Numbered from the stretch's first letter, positions 43,907 through 56,145 are shown. The stretch is DNA of 64,000 nt from Macrostomum hystrix (GCA_950097015.1 CATNEN010000007.1:1-64000), one strand, 5' to 3'. A program made the numbers and translations. Notes: generated by a model from the letters alone, not told the origin.

Positions 43907-46125
43907 ATGCAGCTAGCACAGCAGCCGAAGCAGCAGCCAAATGTGGTATCGAAACTAGTCGGAAAAATCAAAGACGAAGCCAGCTCACTGAAACAGCGAC
44001 TGCACAATGGGGCCGCTGCAGAGAGCCCCGCGGCAGCGACAGCTCAGGAGGACGAAGACATTCGCGGAGATGCAGTCAGACAGGCGGCCAAGAGTCACGC
44101 CGCCCTGCTGCGCTTTTGCCAGCCCGGCCTCGGTCGCAGAATCTGCGCCAACTGCCAGGCCGAGGATGACGGCTGCCTTCGCTGGAACCTCGGCCCGCTG
44201 TTTCAGCAGCACAAGCAGCAGCAGGATCCGCAGCAGCAGCAAGATACAATGAGCAGCAGGGAGCAGGGCCGGCTGCTGGCGATGGCCTTCAATCCGATGC
44301 AGCCAGTTGTGCAGCGACTGCACGATCTGGCTAGCGGTGAGGGCGAACTCGGCTTCGACTCCAGCGACGAGACCTATGAGATGATCAACCTGGCCACTGA
44401 GTTTCTGCATGGGCTGTGCACCAATCATCTGGCTCCGATTATGCCTCTGCTGTTCAAGGTGAGCGGCGAGTTCTGCTCTACGCTGATTGGTTAAAAAATC
44501 GTAGATATGAGTGGGGGAGTGAGGTTGTTAGTCTTATTAAGGGCGGAGGGGTAGAGAGTGAATTGACTGGACCAATGAGGAAGGACGCAGAGGGGTAGGG
44601 AATGTGGCTGTCCTAGTAAATGAAAAGTGACGAAGATATGCATACAACCATTTAACCTTTGGCACCATCGGAAGGACTCAAGTGTCACTCTGATTGGCAG
44701 CTGGGCCCTGGAGACGGCCCTCCGTTGCTTCCACCCCACTCTGGATTATGTCATCTCCATGCCAGCGTGGCTGCGGGCCAACAAGCTCTGCGTGTGCGAC
44801 ACGGCCGGCGTCACCCAGACAGTGCTGCGGCCGGCGGCCTCCTCCGGTTGGCTGCCGTTCGAGACCAGCGTGCACCAGGCCCTGGTGTGCGGAGTCGAGC
44901 GAGTCGTGGCCAACACGGCCGCCGCTGTGCTGCAAGACTCTGCTGAGTCGCCGGTGCGCCCGGACTCGAGCCGGCGCATCAGTTGCAACGCCGGCGCCGG
45001 CGACTCCACGCTGGCCTGGCTGCCGAAGAGGGCCAGCCTGCCGGTGCTCTGCCACACCAGCTCCGGGGGGGTGCGCGCCGCCACTCTGCGCCTGTTCTTC
45101 GGCGCCCCCTGCTGCCTGCTGGGCGGCGGCAGCGGAGAGCGCGGCCTGTTTGGCCACCTGCTGCTGGGCTTCAGTCAGCCAAGAATGCTCTGCTTGGCCA
45201 GGTGAGCGTAAAGGACGGAAAATTTTGATTCAGTTGGTGGAATTTCACGAAAACCGGTCATTCGTTTGGGGAGCTGTCGTGAAGAAGGCAGTGGAGTGGG
45301 TATTTGAAATACCCCGAGGTATTTCTCGATGGGTGAAATAGCTTGGTCTTTCAACTGTCAAGAGAGATGCGCGATGAGTGTCTGGGGGCTGAGAGACGGA
45401 GACGGTAAACGGGCTCTCGCAAATCCCAAATTATATTATCGACGAGGCTTGTTGAGCGATTCGCACTTGTGAGGGCCACTAGAAAGTATGTTTACGTCAG
45501 TGGAGCTTGCTGCTGAATGGCGCAGGAGATGATGGTCTGATCATTGACGGGTGCGGTAAGTCCTATCTCTCTCGAATATTCTACTCGCAGGGAGGAGCAG
45601 GCCGCTTTGCTCTCTGGCGCTGACGGACCCGATCATCCTCGACTGCGCATTCTGCGAATCCTGAAATTCCTCCTGACCGTCGGCCAGCAGCTCAGCCTGG
45701 AGAAGAGCGAGATCTCCCGGCCGGACAGTCAGCTCAGCTTCCAGGCGGTCTGCTCGGTGCGCGAGTCTCTGCGCCGATTCGAGTCCGACAACGACGGCAC
45801 CGCCTTCTTCCGGGCAAACTTCTCCCGCAGACTAGAGGAGACAGTCGACCTGCTGCTGGACAAAAGCCGGCCGCTCACCTACTTCGGACCGGACTGGGCG
45901 TTCGCCGGAGTCAGCAAGAGGCCGCTGCCGCCGACAACGCTCAGCCTGCTGGCCTGTATTCGCTCCAAGGGCCGGCAGCAGGAAGCCGACGCCCTGGTGG
46001 ACCTGCTGCTGCAGTACCAGCGAATGAAGGAGGACTCGCCCAACGGCAAGCAGGATAAGCTGCTGGGCAAGATCGACAAGGCAATGAAGGCTCTGCTAGC
46101 CGGGGTCGATGGAAGCTCGAAGTGA
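43907..46125 (+). CDS. Conserved-looking 537-aa protein, family not recognised
   Basis: I propose three exons: 43907-44458, about 44675-45201 and 45591-46125. Donors are clear (TTCAAG|GTGAGC, GCCAG|GTGAGC) and so is the last acceptor (CTCGCAG). The exon 2 acceptor is uncertain; the GAC at 44675 keeps the frame. There is no signal peptide or membrane helix. The N-terminus has basic helical sequence (VVSKLVGKIKDEASSLKQRL), then a cysteine pair (RRICANCQAEDDGC) that could bind a metal, a Gln-rich linker, and helical C-terminal segments (DALVDLLLQYQRMKEDSP). It looks like a soluble intracellular protein. Codon use is GC-rich like the neighbouring genes. I cannot name the family or function. Confidence 0.7.
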
Positions 46126-46204
46126 TCTGCGAGGTGGGACTTTTATCGCAGCTGAACTTTTTATGTACTGCTTTCCCTGGTTGCATCTTAATTGATGTTA
46201 GAGA

Positions 46205-46400
46205 TAAAATACAATTGCACAATTGCTTGCACAATGCCATGTACATCTAAATGTAAACTAAAATGTACAACAGAATGTACATCTGAATGTGAAAATGGAT
46301 GTACATTACAGTGTACATAGCAAAGTACGCCAGAAATGTACGTATCAGTGCACAAATGCATTGAGTGCATATTGACGCACTCAATTGCACAGGAATTCAT
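46205..46400. repeat. Degenerate TGTACAT-rich tract
   Basis: About a dozen TGTAC or TGTACAT motifs at 10-25-bp spacing (ATGTACATCTAAATGTA-like), directly 3' of the 537-aa gene, possibly in its 3' UTR. Similar TGTAC-rich stretches occur near 31260-31560 and 32730-32830. Confidence 0.5.
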
Positions 46401-46409
46401 AGATAACAT

Positions 46410-47270
46410 CTGTTATCGAACTTCAGGAAGTAATCATCTAAAAACCTTAGGTGCACACAGATGTATATTTTAGTGCAGCCTTTAAGAATGTGCTATTGTA
46501 TCATGTCCTGAATATTCGCTTCAAATGAAGTGTTCCGAACGGAGAACATGCCTTAAATGCTAAGCTTAACACATTCTTACGCTTTGTTGTATCTATCCTA
46601 AAAACTATTTACAAAGCTTCCTTAAAACTGATCATATTTTACGAGTATTAATTGATATTTAGCCTATAGCAAAAACAGAAATGTTATACTATTTATTCCA
46701 CTTTTATCCTATTTTACAATTTCACAATAAATCGAGCATACTACTCAATAGAGGAGCACAGAAGTATCTTCCGCGAGGATAAAAAATGAACTCTTAAGCT
46801 TGAACTCGGTCGTGAAACAGTTTTTGGGTCATTTGCTTTGTCCACAACGGCGTTCCAAAAAGTTGGAAGCTGGGAAATGACAAGCCGGGTGCAAAAATGC
46901 GGACCAACTGGAACACATTTCATAGTTGTAATTGGTTGAATTTTCACTTGCTGCATTGCTTCAAACAGTGAAGGGACTGCGGGAAATGATACAAAATACC
47001 TGATCGTTTCCCAGTTTTTGCAACAGTATTTTGCAACTCCTAAAATATTTAAGCAACTGGGCACAATATGACAAGGAAATATAATTGAATGGACACTGAG
47101 AACAAAATGTATCATATCAAGCTAGGATTTAACGTTACCGAAGATATTAATGGTGCAACGACATGTTATAAAACATTGACACAAACTGACTACATGCTTA
47201 GAATAAGTAGTTCTATGCAGCTTAAATCACAACTAGAATTCTAGGTATAAAATCAGGAAGGGGTGGGTAA
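46410..47270. other. No gene seen between convergent genes
   Basis: AT-rich spacer between the 537-aa gene and nicalin, which converge here. The 124-codon minus frame (47115-46741) shows no recognisable domain. Confidence 0.45.
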
Positions 47271-47274
47271 TCAG

Positions 47275-47395
47275 CAACCCAGAATGAGTGTTTAACCAGT
47301 GCTTCAATTCACCCATCTGTGAAACGAGCAGCTACTAGTATTCATCACACGGCCTAATTGGGCTAGGTGAAAATATTACTACAGCAAACTAAGAA
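47275..47395 (+). mobile_element. Fragment of SINE family B
   Basis: Its reverse complement contains CAGATGGGTGAATTGAAGCA and a CCTAGCCCAATTAGGCC stretch, matching the body and end of the family B elements at 4276 and 33085. The tRNA-like head is missing. Confidence 0.4.
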
Positions 47396-47553
47396 TCAAA
47401 ACAAAAATTTGGTGTACAAATCCTGCTGCAATTATTTGTTAAATAAATATAGCAAAATTTCGATTAACTTTAATAAAATTTTGTTTGCAGCTAAAAAATT
47501 CAACAGATTAAGACAGAAATAGCAAACAAAAAACTGAAATTAACATCACTAGA

Positions 47554-50500
47554 TTAAGAAGCCTTTGACAAGTGCTGCTGCTGCTGCTGCTTGCTGATGA
47601 GGGCCAGGGGGGCCATGAGGCAGATGGCAGTAACCCGGTGGAAATAAGCCACGAAGGCAAACACCAGAGCCAGGTAGGCCGCAATGAGGCTAGCCAGGAA
47701 CAGGTCAAACAGAGCCGGTTTAACAATGTGCACACTGAGCACAGAGTCCGCTGAGTCGTAGATCACAACCTCCGGCTCCTTCTTGTCCGGCCGAAACGTG
47801 GCCAGCCGGTAGTCTCGCACAAGCGGAGACAGCATGCTCTGCAGGGTCTGCACGTAGGCGTCCGAACGGCGCAAATTGTGATAAGCCCTATGATCGTGCT
47901 CAAGCAGTTGAGCATAGCTGCGCCAGTTCGATTCGGCATCTTCGGCTGAGCCAGCGGAGTCAATGTCAGCGTACACGTGCCGCATCATCTGTTCGTCGGT
48001 GACATTGGCCACCGGATTAAGCAGCAGATCCAGGAGAGACTTAGCCACGGCGCGATAGTTTGAGTCTAGCTGGCGCCAGTCGATCCGACGGTCGAGCAGG
48101 CTGAGCCGGTGCGAGCAGTCTGCGTGGGTGGGGCACTGGCTCAGTGTCAGGCCTGGCAGGCGCTTGATTGAGAATCTCTCGTGCTCCCAGGGCAGCCACT
48201 CGTTAGCCAGGTTAATCTTCTTCTGGCGCAATTGCACCTGTCACATGGAATATTGTTCACAATTGATTCTTAACTATAATTTATAACTGCGTGTGAGATT
48301 CGAACTCGCGGACTGTCTTTTACTTATTTGCAGGAACGGCATGCCGACGAACTAGGCGGGAGTCGCCCATCGCGCCATCTGGACCCCTGAAAACAGCGTG
48401 GAAGGGGCGGCAGCCGGAGTGCCTCTCACCCCAGGCCCGCACACGCACAGAGCTGACCAAACCAGGTGAGGACTTAGATGCCTGAAGGGTTGGGACGAGA
48501 GGACCAAGCCACGCGCGCAGACGGCTGGTCAAACCTCGCCGCTCAGAGCACGCATGGCTGGTGCACACCCGCCCCACCCCCCATACAACGCCTCACACCC
48601 GGCCCAACGCACAAACACAAACACAAACAAGCAGGCATGCAGAAGGCAAGGGTTAAGCTATTTTTAATTAGCTTTGGTTGCACAAAATAAGGTGCATCTC
48701 CGCAAGTCACTACTTCGCAAACCTCCAACTAAGCCCCGAAATAATCGTGACTTGGAGGGAGGAACGAACCAGCGACACTAGCCGCCGACCCACTCACCCC
48801 CTTCGCGGACTGTCACGGTTAGATAACAAAATAAAAATAAAAAAACATAACTAACGCGTTTGCCTCTCGCACTAAAGTCCCTGAACTCGATTCCGCGGCG
48901 AGGCCACATTAACTTGCGCTGCTGCCTCGGAGAGAATTGGCTTGGGGGCTTGTAGCGCAATTTTATAGACCCTTAAAGGGGCCAACCTCCGAGGCCCAGC
49001 AAAAGTGCACTCTGCCTGACGATGAGAAAGTCGGGTCAGATGTACACACCTGTATGTACACCTGGATGTACAGAACATGATGTACCAGTGCCCGGAGCCC
49101 TTCTGAAAATATTATTATTATTATTACGCAACTAACGGGATATAAACTGAAGCTCGCAACATAGTGGGTAATAATGTTATAATAATTTGCAGGTGACACT
49201 AGACCCGCAGCCAGCGAGGAAGAATTTCTGCCTATTTCGCTGACTCCTGAGCACACACGCACACAGATACTGTACGCAGGCATACGCTCACACAAGTGTG
49301 TACATCTGCCCTGACTTTCTCATTGTCAGTCAGCGTACACTCTCACTGTGCCTTGGAGGTTGGCCCTCAAGGGCGTAGATCGCACGACAAGCCCCCAAGC
49401 CTTCTCTCCGCTGCTGCGCCTCAAATAAATGCGGCCCCCAGCCTAGTGGTTAGATTTTTTAATACTCAAATTTGAGACGATGCTCACAGTATCGGGTTGG
49501 TCGGAGTGCCGACGCAATCTCTCGTAGAAGGAGTGCATCAGGCTACCCTCCTTGGGCAGTTTGCTGACGTGCAGATTAACAGCCGGCTGGAGGCCCACGG
49601 ATTCCAGGCACAGGGCCATGGCAACCCGGCTGAGCACAGCCGAATCGGCCGATTCCAGATTCTCTTCAATCCATCGCTTGGTGCCGAAATAGGACAGCTT
49701 GCCGCCGCTGCTGAGAAGGAACAGGACGCTGTACTTCGGCCTGACGCCCGGCATGCTGTAATAATAGGACAGCAGGCGAGCCAGCCGCAGCAATAGCAGC
49801 ATGCCACTGCCGTTGCTGTCAAAGCCGCGGCCGAGGGTCGGCGCGGAGCCGAACCAATCAATGTAGGCCGACATCACTATAGTGCCATCGGCGCTTTGGT
49901 GCCCAGCTGAGCCAGCACCTCCAGCGGCTGCGGCGGCTGCAGCGGCGGCTTCATTGCCGGACGACATTGGCGAAGCTGGCTGAGGATGCAGAAATCCGTG
50001 CATAGCAACAAACTCTAGGCTGTCAATCGGTTTGCTCTGGGCAGCCCTAGCAGCCAAATGGTAGGTATTGCCCAGCACGGAATTAACTATTAGACGAATT
50101 GGCGAATTGAAATCGTTCGACTGATCAATGCGACGCATGTCATCGAAGACTCGACCGAAATCTGGCGTCTCCACTAGGAAGTAGACAGGAATCGGGACAT
50201 TGTCGCCCCACAGATCCTGTTAGGTTGGGAATTACAAGTTCGAAGTGAAATCTTTGCCGTTCTGTTTCTTAGAATTCAAGCTTTTATTATAACAAAAATG
50301 GAATTTATTTTCTCACCTGCTCCAGCGAGTGCAGCGCAGTACGCACTTCGTCCGTCTCGGCCCCGGCCGCGGCGGAGGAGCTGTTCAGCAGCTCCGGTGG
50401 CAGCAGGATCAGAATAGCGCCGACATTGTCCTGGACTAGGCGCCTGATTACTGCGCCAGACAGCTCCTGCGGGTGGGGCGGATGCGTGAGATCCCGAAAT

Positions 50501-52543
50501 GAGGATCTGCGAATGCCGAAATCTCAAAATCAAAGACCTGATAATTTAATTAGTACTCCCAACTTTAGGATCTGGGAACGTCTTAATCCCAATAAAAGGG
50601 TCTAAGAGTAGGGTTATCCCAACTTGAGGATCTGGGAACGTCTTAATCCCAATAAAAGGGTCTAAGAGCAGGGTTATCCCAACTTGAGGATCTGGGAATG
50701 TCTTAATCCCAATAAAAGGGTCTAAGAGTAGGGCCTCAATGCCCAACTTGAGGATCTGGGAACGTCTTAATCCCAATAAAAGGGTCTAGTAGTAGGGTTA
50801 TCCCAACTTGAGGATCTGGGAACGTCTTAATCCCAATAAAAGGGTCTAAGAGTAGGGTTATCCCAACTTGAGGATCTGGGAATGTCTTAATCCCAATAAA
50901 AGGGTCTAAGAGTAGGGTTATCCCAACTTGAGGATCTGGGAATGTCTTAATCCCAATAAAAGGGTCTAAGAGTAGGGCCTCAATGCCCAACTTGAGGATC
51001 TGGGAACGTCTTAATCCCAATAAAAGGGTCTAGTAGTAGGGTTATCCCAACTTGAGGATCTGGGAACGTCTTAATCCCAATAAAAGGGTCTAGTAGTAGG
51101 GTTATCCCAACTTGAGGATCTGGGAACGTCTTAATCCCAATAAAAGGGTCTAAGAGTAGGGTTATCCCAACTTGAGGATCTGGGAATGTCTTAATCCCAA
51201 TAAAAGGGTCTAAGAGTAGGGCCTCAATGCCCAACTTGAGGATCTGGGAACGTCTTAATCCCAATAAAAGGGTCTAGTAGTAGGGTTATCCCAACTTGAG
51301 GATCTGGGAACGTCTTAATCCCAATAAAAGGGTCTAAGAGTAGGGTTATCCCAACTTGAGGATCTGGGAATGTCTTAATCCCAATAAAAGGGTCTAAGAG
51401 TAGGGCCTCAATGCCCAACTTGAGGATCTGGGAATGTCTTAATCCCAATAAAAGGGTCTAAGAGTAGGGCCTCAATGCCCAACTTGAGGATCTGGGAACG
51501 TCTTAATCCAAATAAAAGGGTCTAGTAGTAGGGTTATCCCAACTTGAGGATCTGGGAACGTCTTAATCCCAATAAAAGGGTCTAAGAGTAGGGTTATCCC
51601 AACTTGAGGATCTGGGAATGTCTTAATCCCAATAAAAGGGTCTAAGAGTAGGGCCTCAATGCCCAACTTGAGGATCTGGGAATGTCTTAATCCCAATAAA
51701 AGGGTCTAAGAGTAGGGCCTCAATGCCCAACTTGAGGATCTGGGAACGTCTTAATCCCAATAAAAGGGTCTAGTAGTAGGGTTATCCCAACTTTAGGATC
51801 TGGGAACGTCTTAATCCCAATAAAAGGGTCTAAGAGTAGGGTTATCCCAACTTGAGGATCTGGGAACGTCTTAATCCCAATAAAAGGGTCTAATAGTAGG
51901 GTTATCCCAACTTGAGGATCTGGGAATGTCTTAATCCCAATAAAAGTGTCTAATAGTAGGGTTATCCCAACTTTAGGATCTGGGAACGTCTTAATCCCAA
52001 TAAAAGGGTCTAAGAGTAGGGTTATCCCAACTTGAGGATCTGGGAATGTCTTAATCCCAATAAAAGGGTCTAAGAGTAGGGTTATCCCAACTTGAGGATC
52101 TGGGAATGTCTTAATCCCAATAAAAGGGTCTAAGAGTAGGGCCTCAATGCCCAACTTGAGGATCTGGGAATGTCTTAATCCCAATAAAAGGGTCTAAGAG
52201 TAGGGCCTCAATGCCCAACTTGAGGATCTGGGAACGTCTGAATCCCAATATAGACTCCAAAAGGTAGTTAATCCAACCTATATTTTTCGGTTCGTAAAAT
52301 GAGATAGTCTATTCTAACCAGAGGATCCGTGATTATTGATAAGATTGATAATAAAACGCTTATCAAAGCTAGATACTGTGGCACGTCTCACCTGAACCCT
52401 AGCCACCACGCATTTTCTATTCAACTGTCCCGAGCCTATAGTCCTAGCTTCAAAGTTGAGTAGGGCGCTGCGACTTCCATAGCGGGAGCCAAACATGTCG
52501 AACTGGTGCAGACGGTAGATGGGCACATCGGAAACTGTAGCCA

Positions 52544-52577
<34 letters not shown>

Positions 52578-52712
52578 AGTGGCAGCTTCCTGACCGGCCA
52601 GTTGGCAGCGAGTGGGCGCCACCAGCAGCACAATCGATAGCAGGCAGATGAGCGAAGCTGGCGTGAAACTGCGAGCCAGGTCTTCGCAGAGATTTGCCAA
52701 GTCGTGAATCAT
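47554..52712 (-). CDS. NCLN: Nicalin, ER membrane protein
   Basis: Four exons on the minus strand, all in phase 0: 52712-52392, 50466-50317, 50216-49488 and 48237-47554, giving 627 residues (vertebrate nicalin is about 560). Nicalin is a type I ER membrane glycoprotein of the nicastrin/M28 peptidase-like family. With NOMO and TMEM147 it forms a complex at the Sec61 translocon. Residues about 18-33 are the signal sequence. A polyQ run follows, then the nicalin-specific SRYGSRSALLNFEART. The lumenal M28-like domain includes VPIPVYFLVE and GRGFDSNGSG. Exon 4 has the diagnostic HERFSIKRLPGLTLSQ and the C-terminal helix with VKPALFDLFLASLIAAYLAL. The extra length is polyQ in exon 1 and an Ala/Gly insert in exon 3. 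Introns 1 and 3 are full of repeats. Confidence 0.95.
48310..48830. mobile_element. Possible tRNA-related repeat in nicalin intron 3
   Basis: GC-rich insert-like DNA with tRNA-type B-box echoes on the minus strand (GCGAGTTCGAATCTC near 48310; GCTGGTTCGTTCC near 48765) and a repeated TTCGCGGACTGTC-like segment (about 48308 and 48802). It may be one or two further SINE copies. Boundaries and family are uncertain. Confidence 0.3.
48852..49126 (+). mobile_element. SINE family A, plus copy, nicalin intron 3
   Basis: It shares GCCTCTCGCACTAAAGTCCC, the B-box ACTCGATTCCGCGG and the GATGAGAAAGTCGGGTCAGA body with the copy at 3050-3416, and ends in an ATT tail (49109-49126). The first bases of the tRNA-like head are missing. 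Confidence 0.75.
49170..49440 (-). mobile_element. SINE family A, minus copy, nicalin intron 3
   Basis: Reverse copy of the same element, carrying CTGACTTTCTCATTGTC, CTTGGAGGTTGGCCCTC and CAAATAAATGCGGCC. The tRNA-like head is truncated. It forms a tail-to-tail inverted pair with the copy at 48852-49126. Confidence 0.75.
50560..52250. repeat. About 60-bp satellite with 244-bp higher-order unit, nicalin intron 1
   Basis: Units of about 60 bp (segments AACTTGAGGATCTGGGAACG and TCTTAATCCCAATAAAAGGG). Every fourth unit or so reads GGCCTCAATGCCC, giving a 244-248-bp period (boundaries near 50736, 50980, 51224, 51472, 51720). Stray copies of AACTTGAGGATCTGGGA also occur at 52798, upstream of nicalin. 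The minus open frames across it are artefacts of the period. Confidence 0.95.
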
Positions 52713-52844
52713 TATTGCTTTGCTTTTTGCACTGCTTAGATAGACTGTGTGGAACTGTTATGGAACTGGAAATGTGCATAAAAAGTCGAAAGTCTCAACT
52801 TGAGGATCTGGGATTTTAAGTCTTGTGCTTTGTGAAAAATATGT

Positions 52845-53105
52845 AATTATGTATGCATGTATGTATGTACATTATGTAAGATGAATATGTAATTATGTAT
52901 GCATGTATGTACATTATGTAAGATGAATATGTAATTATGTATGCATGTATGTACATTATGTAAGATGAATATGCAATTATGTATGCATGCATGTATGTAC
53001 ATTATGTAAGATGAATATGTAACTATGTATGCATGTATGTACATTATGTAAGATGAATATGCAATTATGTATGCATGTATGTACATTATGTAAGATGAAT
53101 ATGTA
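52845..53105. repeat. 42-48-bp tandem repeat upstream of nicalin
   Basis: Six copies of a unit containing ATTATGTAAGATGAATATG and TATGTATGCATGTATGTAC, just 5' of the nicalin first exon. Confidence 0.9.
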
Positions 53106-53109
53106 CTTA

Positions 53110-54715
53110 TCAGCTTTTTCAGCTTTTTGATGGAAAAAAATTAAATACATGATTTCAATTTTTTGACAGACACTTTGCACAAAAATGCTGCCAAATCGAC
53201 AGTGTTTTATTTTATAGCAAAAATAGATCAAAGGGGACAAGGCCCTGCCCATTCTCATTCTGGACAAGCAGTCTATAAACCCCATTCTCCCTTTCAGTGT
53301 CATCGTGTTGATTTATTTACCAGGACAAGATAATCTACAAAAAATTGTCAAGCAGCAGCCACCCTTTTGTTGCTGTTTCTGACACCCCCAATTTTGTCTA
53401 ACCTCCTATTTACAATAATCATAAATAAAACAGGAGAGCCTAGCTAACCCTGCTGGGTAATAAGATTGCTTGTTTGGTTTATGATGGCTATAAATGACAT
53501 ATTGGTGCATTACTTAATGGGGCAAGAGTAGTGAGGCCACATAAAGCCCCACACTTACAGTTTATTCAACATATTGTATGTCCAACATGTGAAATACTTA
53601 ACAAAATTTATTTTTAACAAAAACATACCCTAGTCAAGAAGGTGACACATAGACACATAGTGCATCTTAAATTTGTGCCTCTAAAATATTTTTTCAAGAT
53701 ACTGAATGTTTTGGTGAGAACCTTGCATTATCAGCACATGTAGAAGATAATGACAACTGTCAAATTTCATTCAAATTGAATATATACAATAAGATAACAT
53801 TGTGATTTTTTCAAAAGTGCACTTTTTATAAACTTTAATCATAACTAATTTTCTCTTTTCATGTAGAAATTATACTTATGCTCAAATTTACTTTTGGCAC
53901 AAATTTTGGTGCAAATGAAATTTTGTACATATGCTCTTTTTGGTACACACAATCTTTTAGGCAACATTGTCATATGGCACATGGCATAGAACCAAAAAAC
54001 TGATAGATAGGTTTTGTTTTAGTGCAAAAGCTACACCTTCCTGACTATGGCCAATATATAGACAATTTTCTTGCATACTAGCGCACAGTTTGGAGGACAA
54101 GATGTCAATTCGCTAAGTTGAGCATCTGGCATGCATGTCACACAAAGTGCACTCTGGGTTTGTGCCAGCTTGTGTTTATTTGCCAGTATAGGCCAATGAG
54201 TACTGAAATTTTTAAACTTAATTACAACCTTGACTAGGCCTTTGGTTTCTGTACTTAGGAAAACTTATTTTGGGTCAACAACTACAACATAACAAATTAT
54301 CATCACTTTCCTTTACCAAAAACTAAGAGATGCCAGGGTAAAGATAGACTAAAAATGCTGAATTTGGACTTTTTCAAGCCATTCATACTCATTTATTTTT
54401 TGTGTATAAAAACTGAATAGTTAGAAATTAGAATGACAAAGTAATTGCAAAAAATACAATGATGGAGGCTGATCAGCTTTAGCTAGTCTTAGAAAATTCC
54501 TGATGCTCAATCATTTGTTGATTTTTTTTCTAATTATGTTTACAAAGCATGATACATCTTTATGCTTTGTAAGGGATTCAGGTATTTAGTAACAGTTTAA
54601 TGAATTCCATAAATATGTTAAAGATTTTTTAGTAGGCCAAGTCATGTCACTTTATGTGGCTGTGCTAGCTTTCTATCAAACTAAACAGGCAATCATATCA
54701 TTCATCATGTAGCTA
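53110..54715. other. AT-rich gene-poor DNA
   Basis: No coding frame of note on either strand and no obvious tandem repeat. Base composition is more AT-rich than the gene-bearing parts. Confidence 0.5.
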
Positions 54716-54719
54716 GTCA

Positions 54720-54955
54720 GTCCATGGGCAGTCTTAAGTATAAATGTTTCTCATTGTTAGGCAGTGTACATTTCATTGTGCCTTGGAGGTTGGCCTTCAA
54801 GGGCATAGATTGCATGACAAGCCCGCAAGCCTTATCTCCACAGCTGCGCCCCAAATAAATGTGGCTTAGCCATGGAATTGAACTTAGGGACCATGGTGCG
54901 AGAGGTAAATGCAATAACCACTCTGCCACCGACCTACCTAGCCATACATGATAGT
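54720..54955 (-). mobile_element. SINE family A, minus copy
   Basis: It contains CTTGGAGGTTGGCCTTCAAG, CAAATAAATGTGGC and, at its minus-strand 5' end, the tRNA-like head (A box GGCAGAGTGGTTATTGC; B box AAGTTCAATTCC). Confidence 0.75.
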
Positions 54956-55247
54956 TACAAATATTAGGGTCAGTAAAAACATAAAAAATGACTACAATGG
55001 ACCACAATAGACTACAGTGGGACCAAAGCATTAGTTCCATATGCTTAAGTTTTATACTATGCCTTAAAGAGCAACTGATCTGTAATTAAAAATCTTTAAA
55101 TTATAACAAATAAATACAATTTCAGAAAAATGAAATTATTAGAATTCAAATAGCAGCAAGCTAGGCCTAGGGGGCCTATAGTTTTTCACTCCCAGAGCAT
55201 CTTAGAGTTGGGACACTTTTAATAAGTTTTTTGTGTACATCTGTTTT

Positions 55248-55538
55248 CATACATGCGCAACCTCCCAAATCTTAGCTGGCCGTGCAACTTAGTTTTTGCT
55301 CTATTTATGACTTAGTTTGCTCTCATTTGCAACTTAGTTCGTTTCATTGATTAATTTATGACTTAGTTTGCTCTCTTTTTCTCTCCCTTTTTTCCTTTTC
55401 TTCACACTTTCCTTTTTTGTCCCTTGGTCTCCCTTTGATTTTTTTGCGCTTGGTTGATTGGTTTTTGCAACTTACCTTGCTTGGCCCTTGTTTTACCTGG
55501 CTGGTTCGGCCGGGTTGGCCGGGTGTTGCGCATGTATG
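55248..55538. mobile_element. hAT-like MITE with 14-bp TIRs and 8-bp TSD
   Basis: A 291-bp element bounded by perfect 14-bp terminal inverted repeats, CATACATGCGCAAC and GTTGCGCATGTATG. It is flanked on both sides by the direct repeat TCTGTTTT (55240-55247 and 55539-55546). An 8-bp target duplication is the hallmark of hAT transposons. The interior has no transposase frame (repeated CTTAGTTTGCTC-like and GGCCGGGTTGG sequence), so it is non-autonomous. Confidence 0.75.
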
Positions 55539-55549
55539 TCTGTTTTTAT

Positions 55550-56145
55550 TATACAGTTCTCATTTTGCTCACTATGCTAAGGTAATTTTGCTAGGGTAAA
55601 AGTTTACTAGGGTAAAAGTCTATGGCAAATATTAGCCACCAATATTTTGATAATCTCAGGGACAATATTTTTGTCTTAGTCTTGTTTTGAAAATAATAAA
55701 TAAGTTTAATAACTAAAATATAAGCCAAAAAAATATGAACTTGTACAACTTTCACCAAGTAAATTATAAAGCAACACAGTTTTCATTTTTAAGACTTCAG
55801 AATAACAACTAGACATCAGCAGCTCTTAAGGCCTTAATATAAACTAAAAGATTGCAGCTCCAAAAAGTTCAAGATATTCTATTTGGACTAATTTCCAAAT
55901 TTCCAACCTGAAAACAAGCCATCAGCAACGTAAGTGGCATTGGCATATGGTGACTGTCTGTCATTGGGAAATAACATAAGAAGCCAATCAACACAGCAAT
56001 ATCTGAACAACTAAAGACTCTAACCACTTGAAAGCTTGAAATTGTTAATTTAATGGGAGATGAGTTAAAAAAAAATTGTGCCTATTTGTGTTAACTAGTA
56101 GGCCTATTAGCATTGATTAGGAATTAATTCAAAATTTAATTTCAC
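55550..56145. other. AT-rich gene-poor DNA
   Basis: No supported gene or repeat family. Confidence 0.5.

Noticed and set aside
46741-47115. 124-codon minus frame
   Set aside because: No domain, splice support or repeat relation; likely chance in AT-rich spacer.
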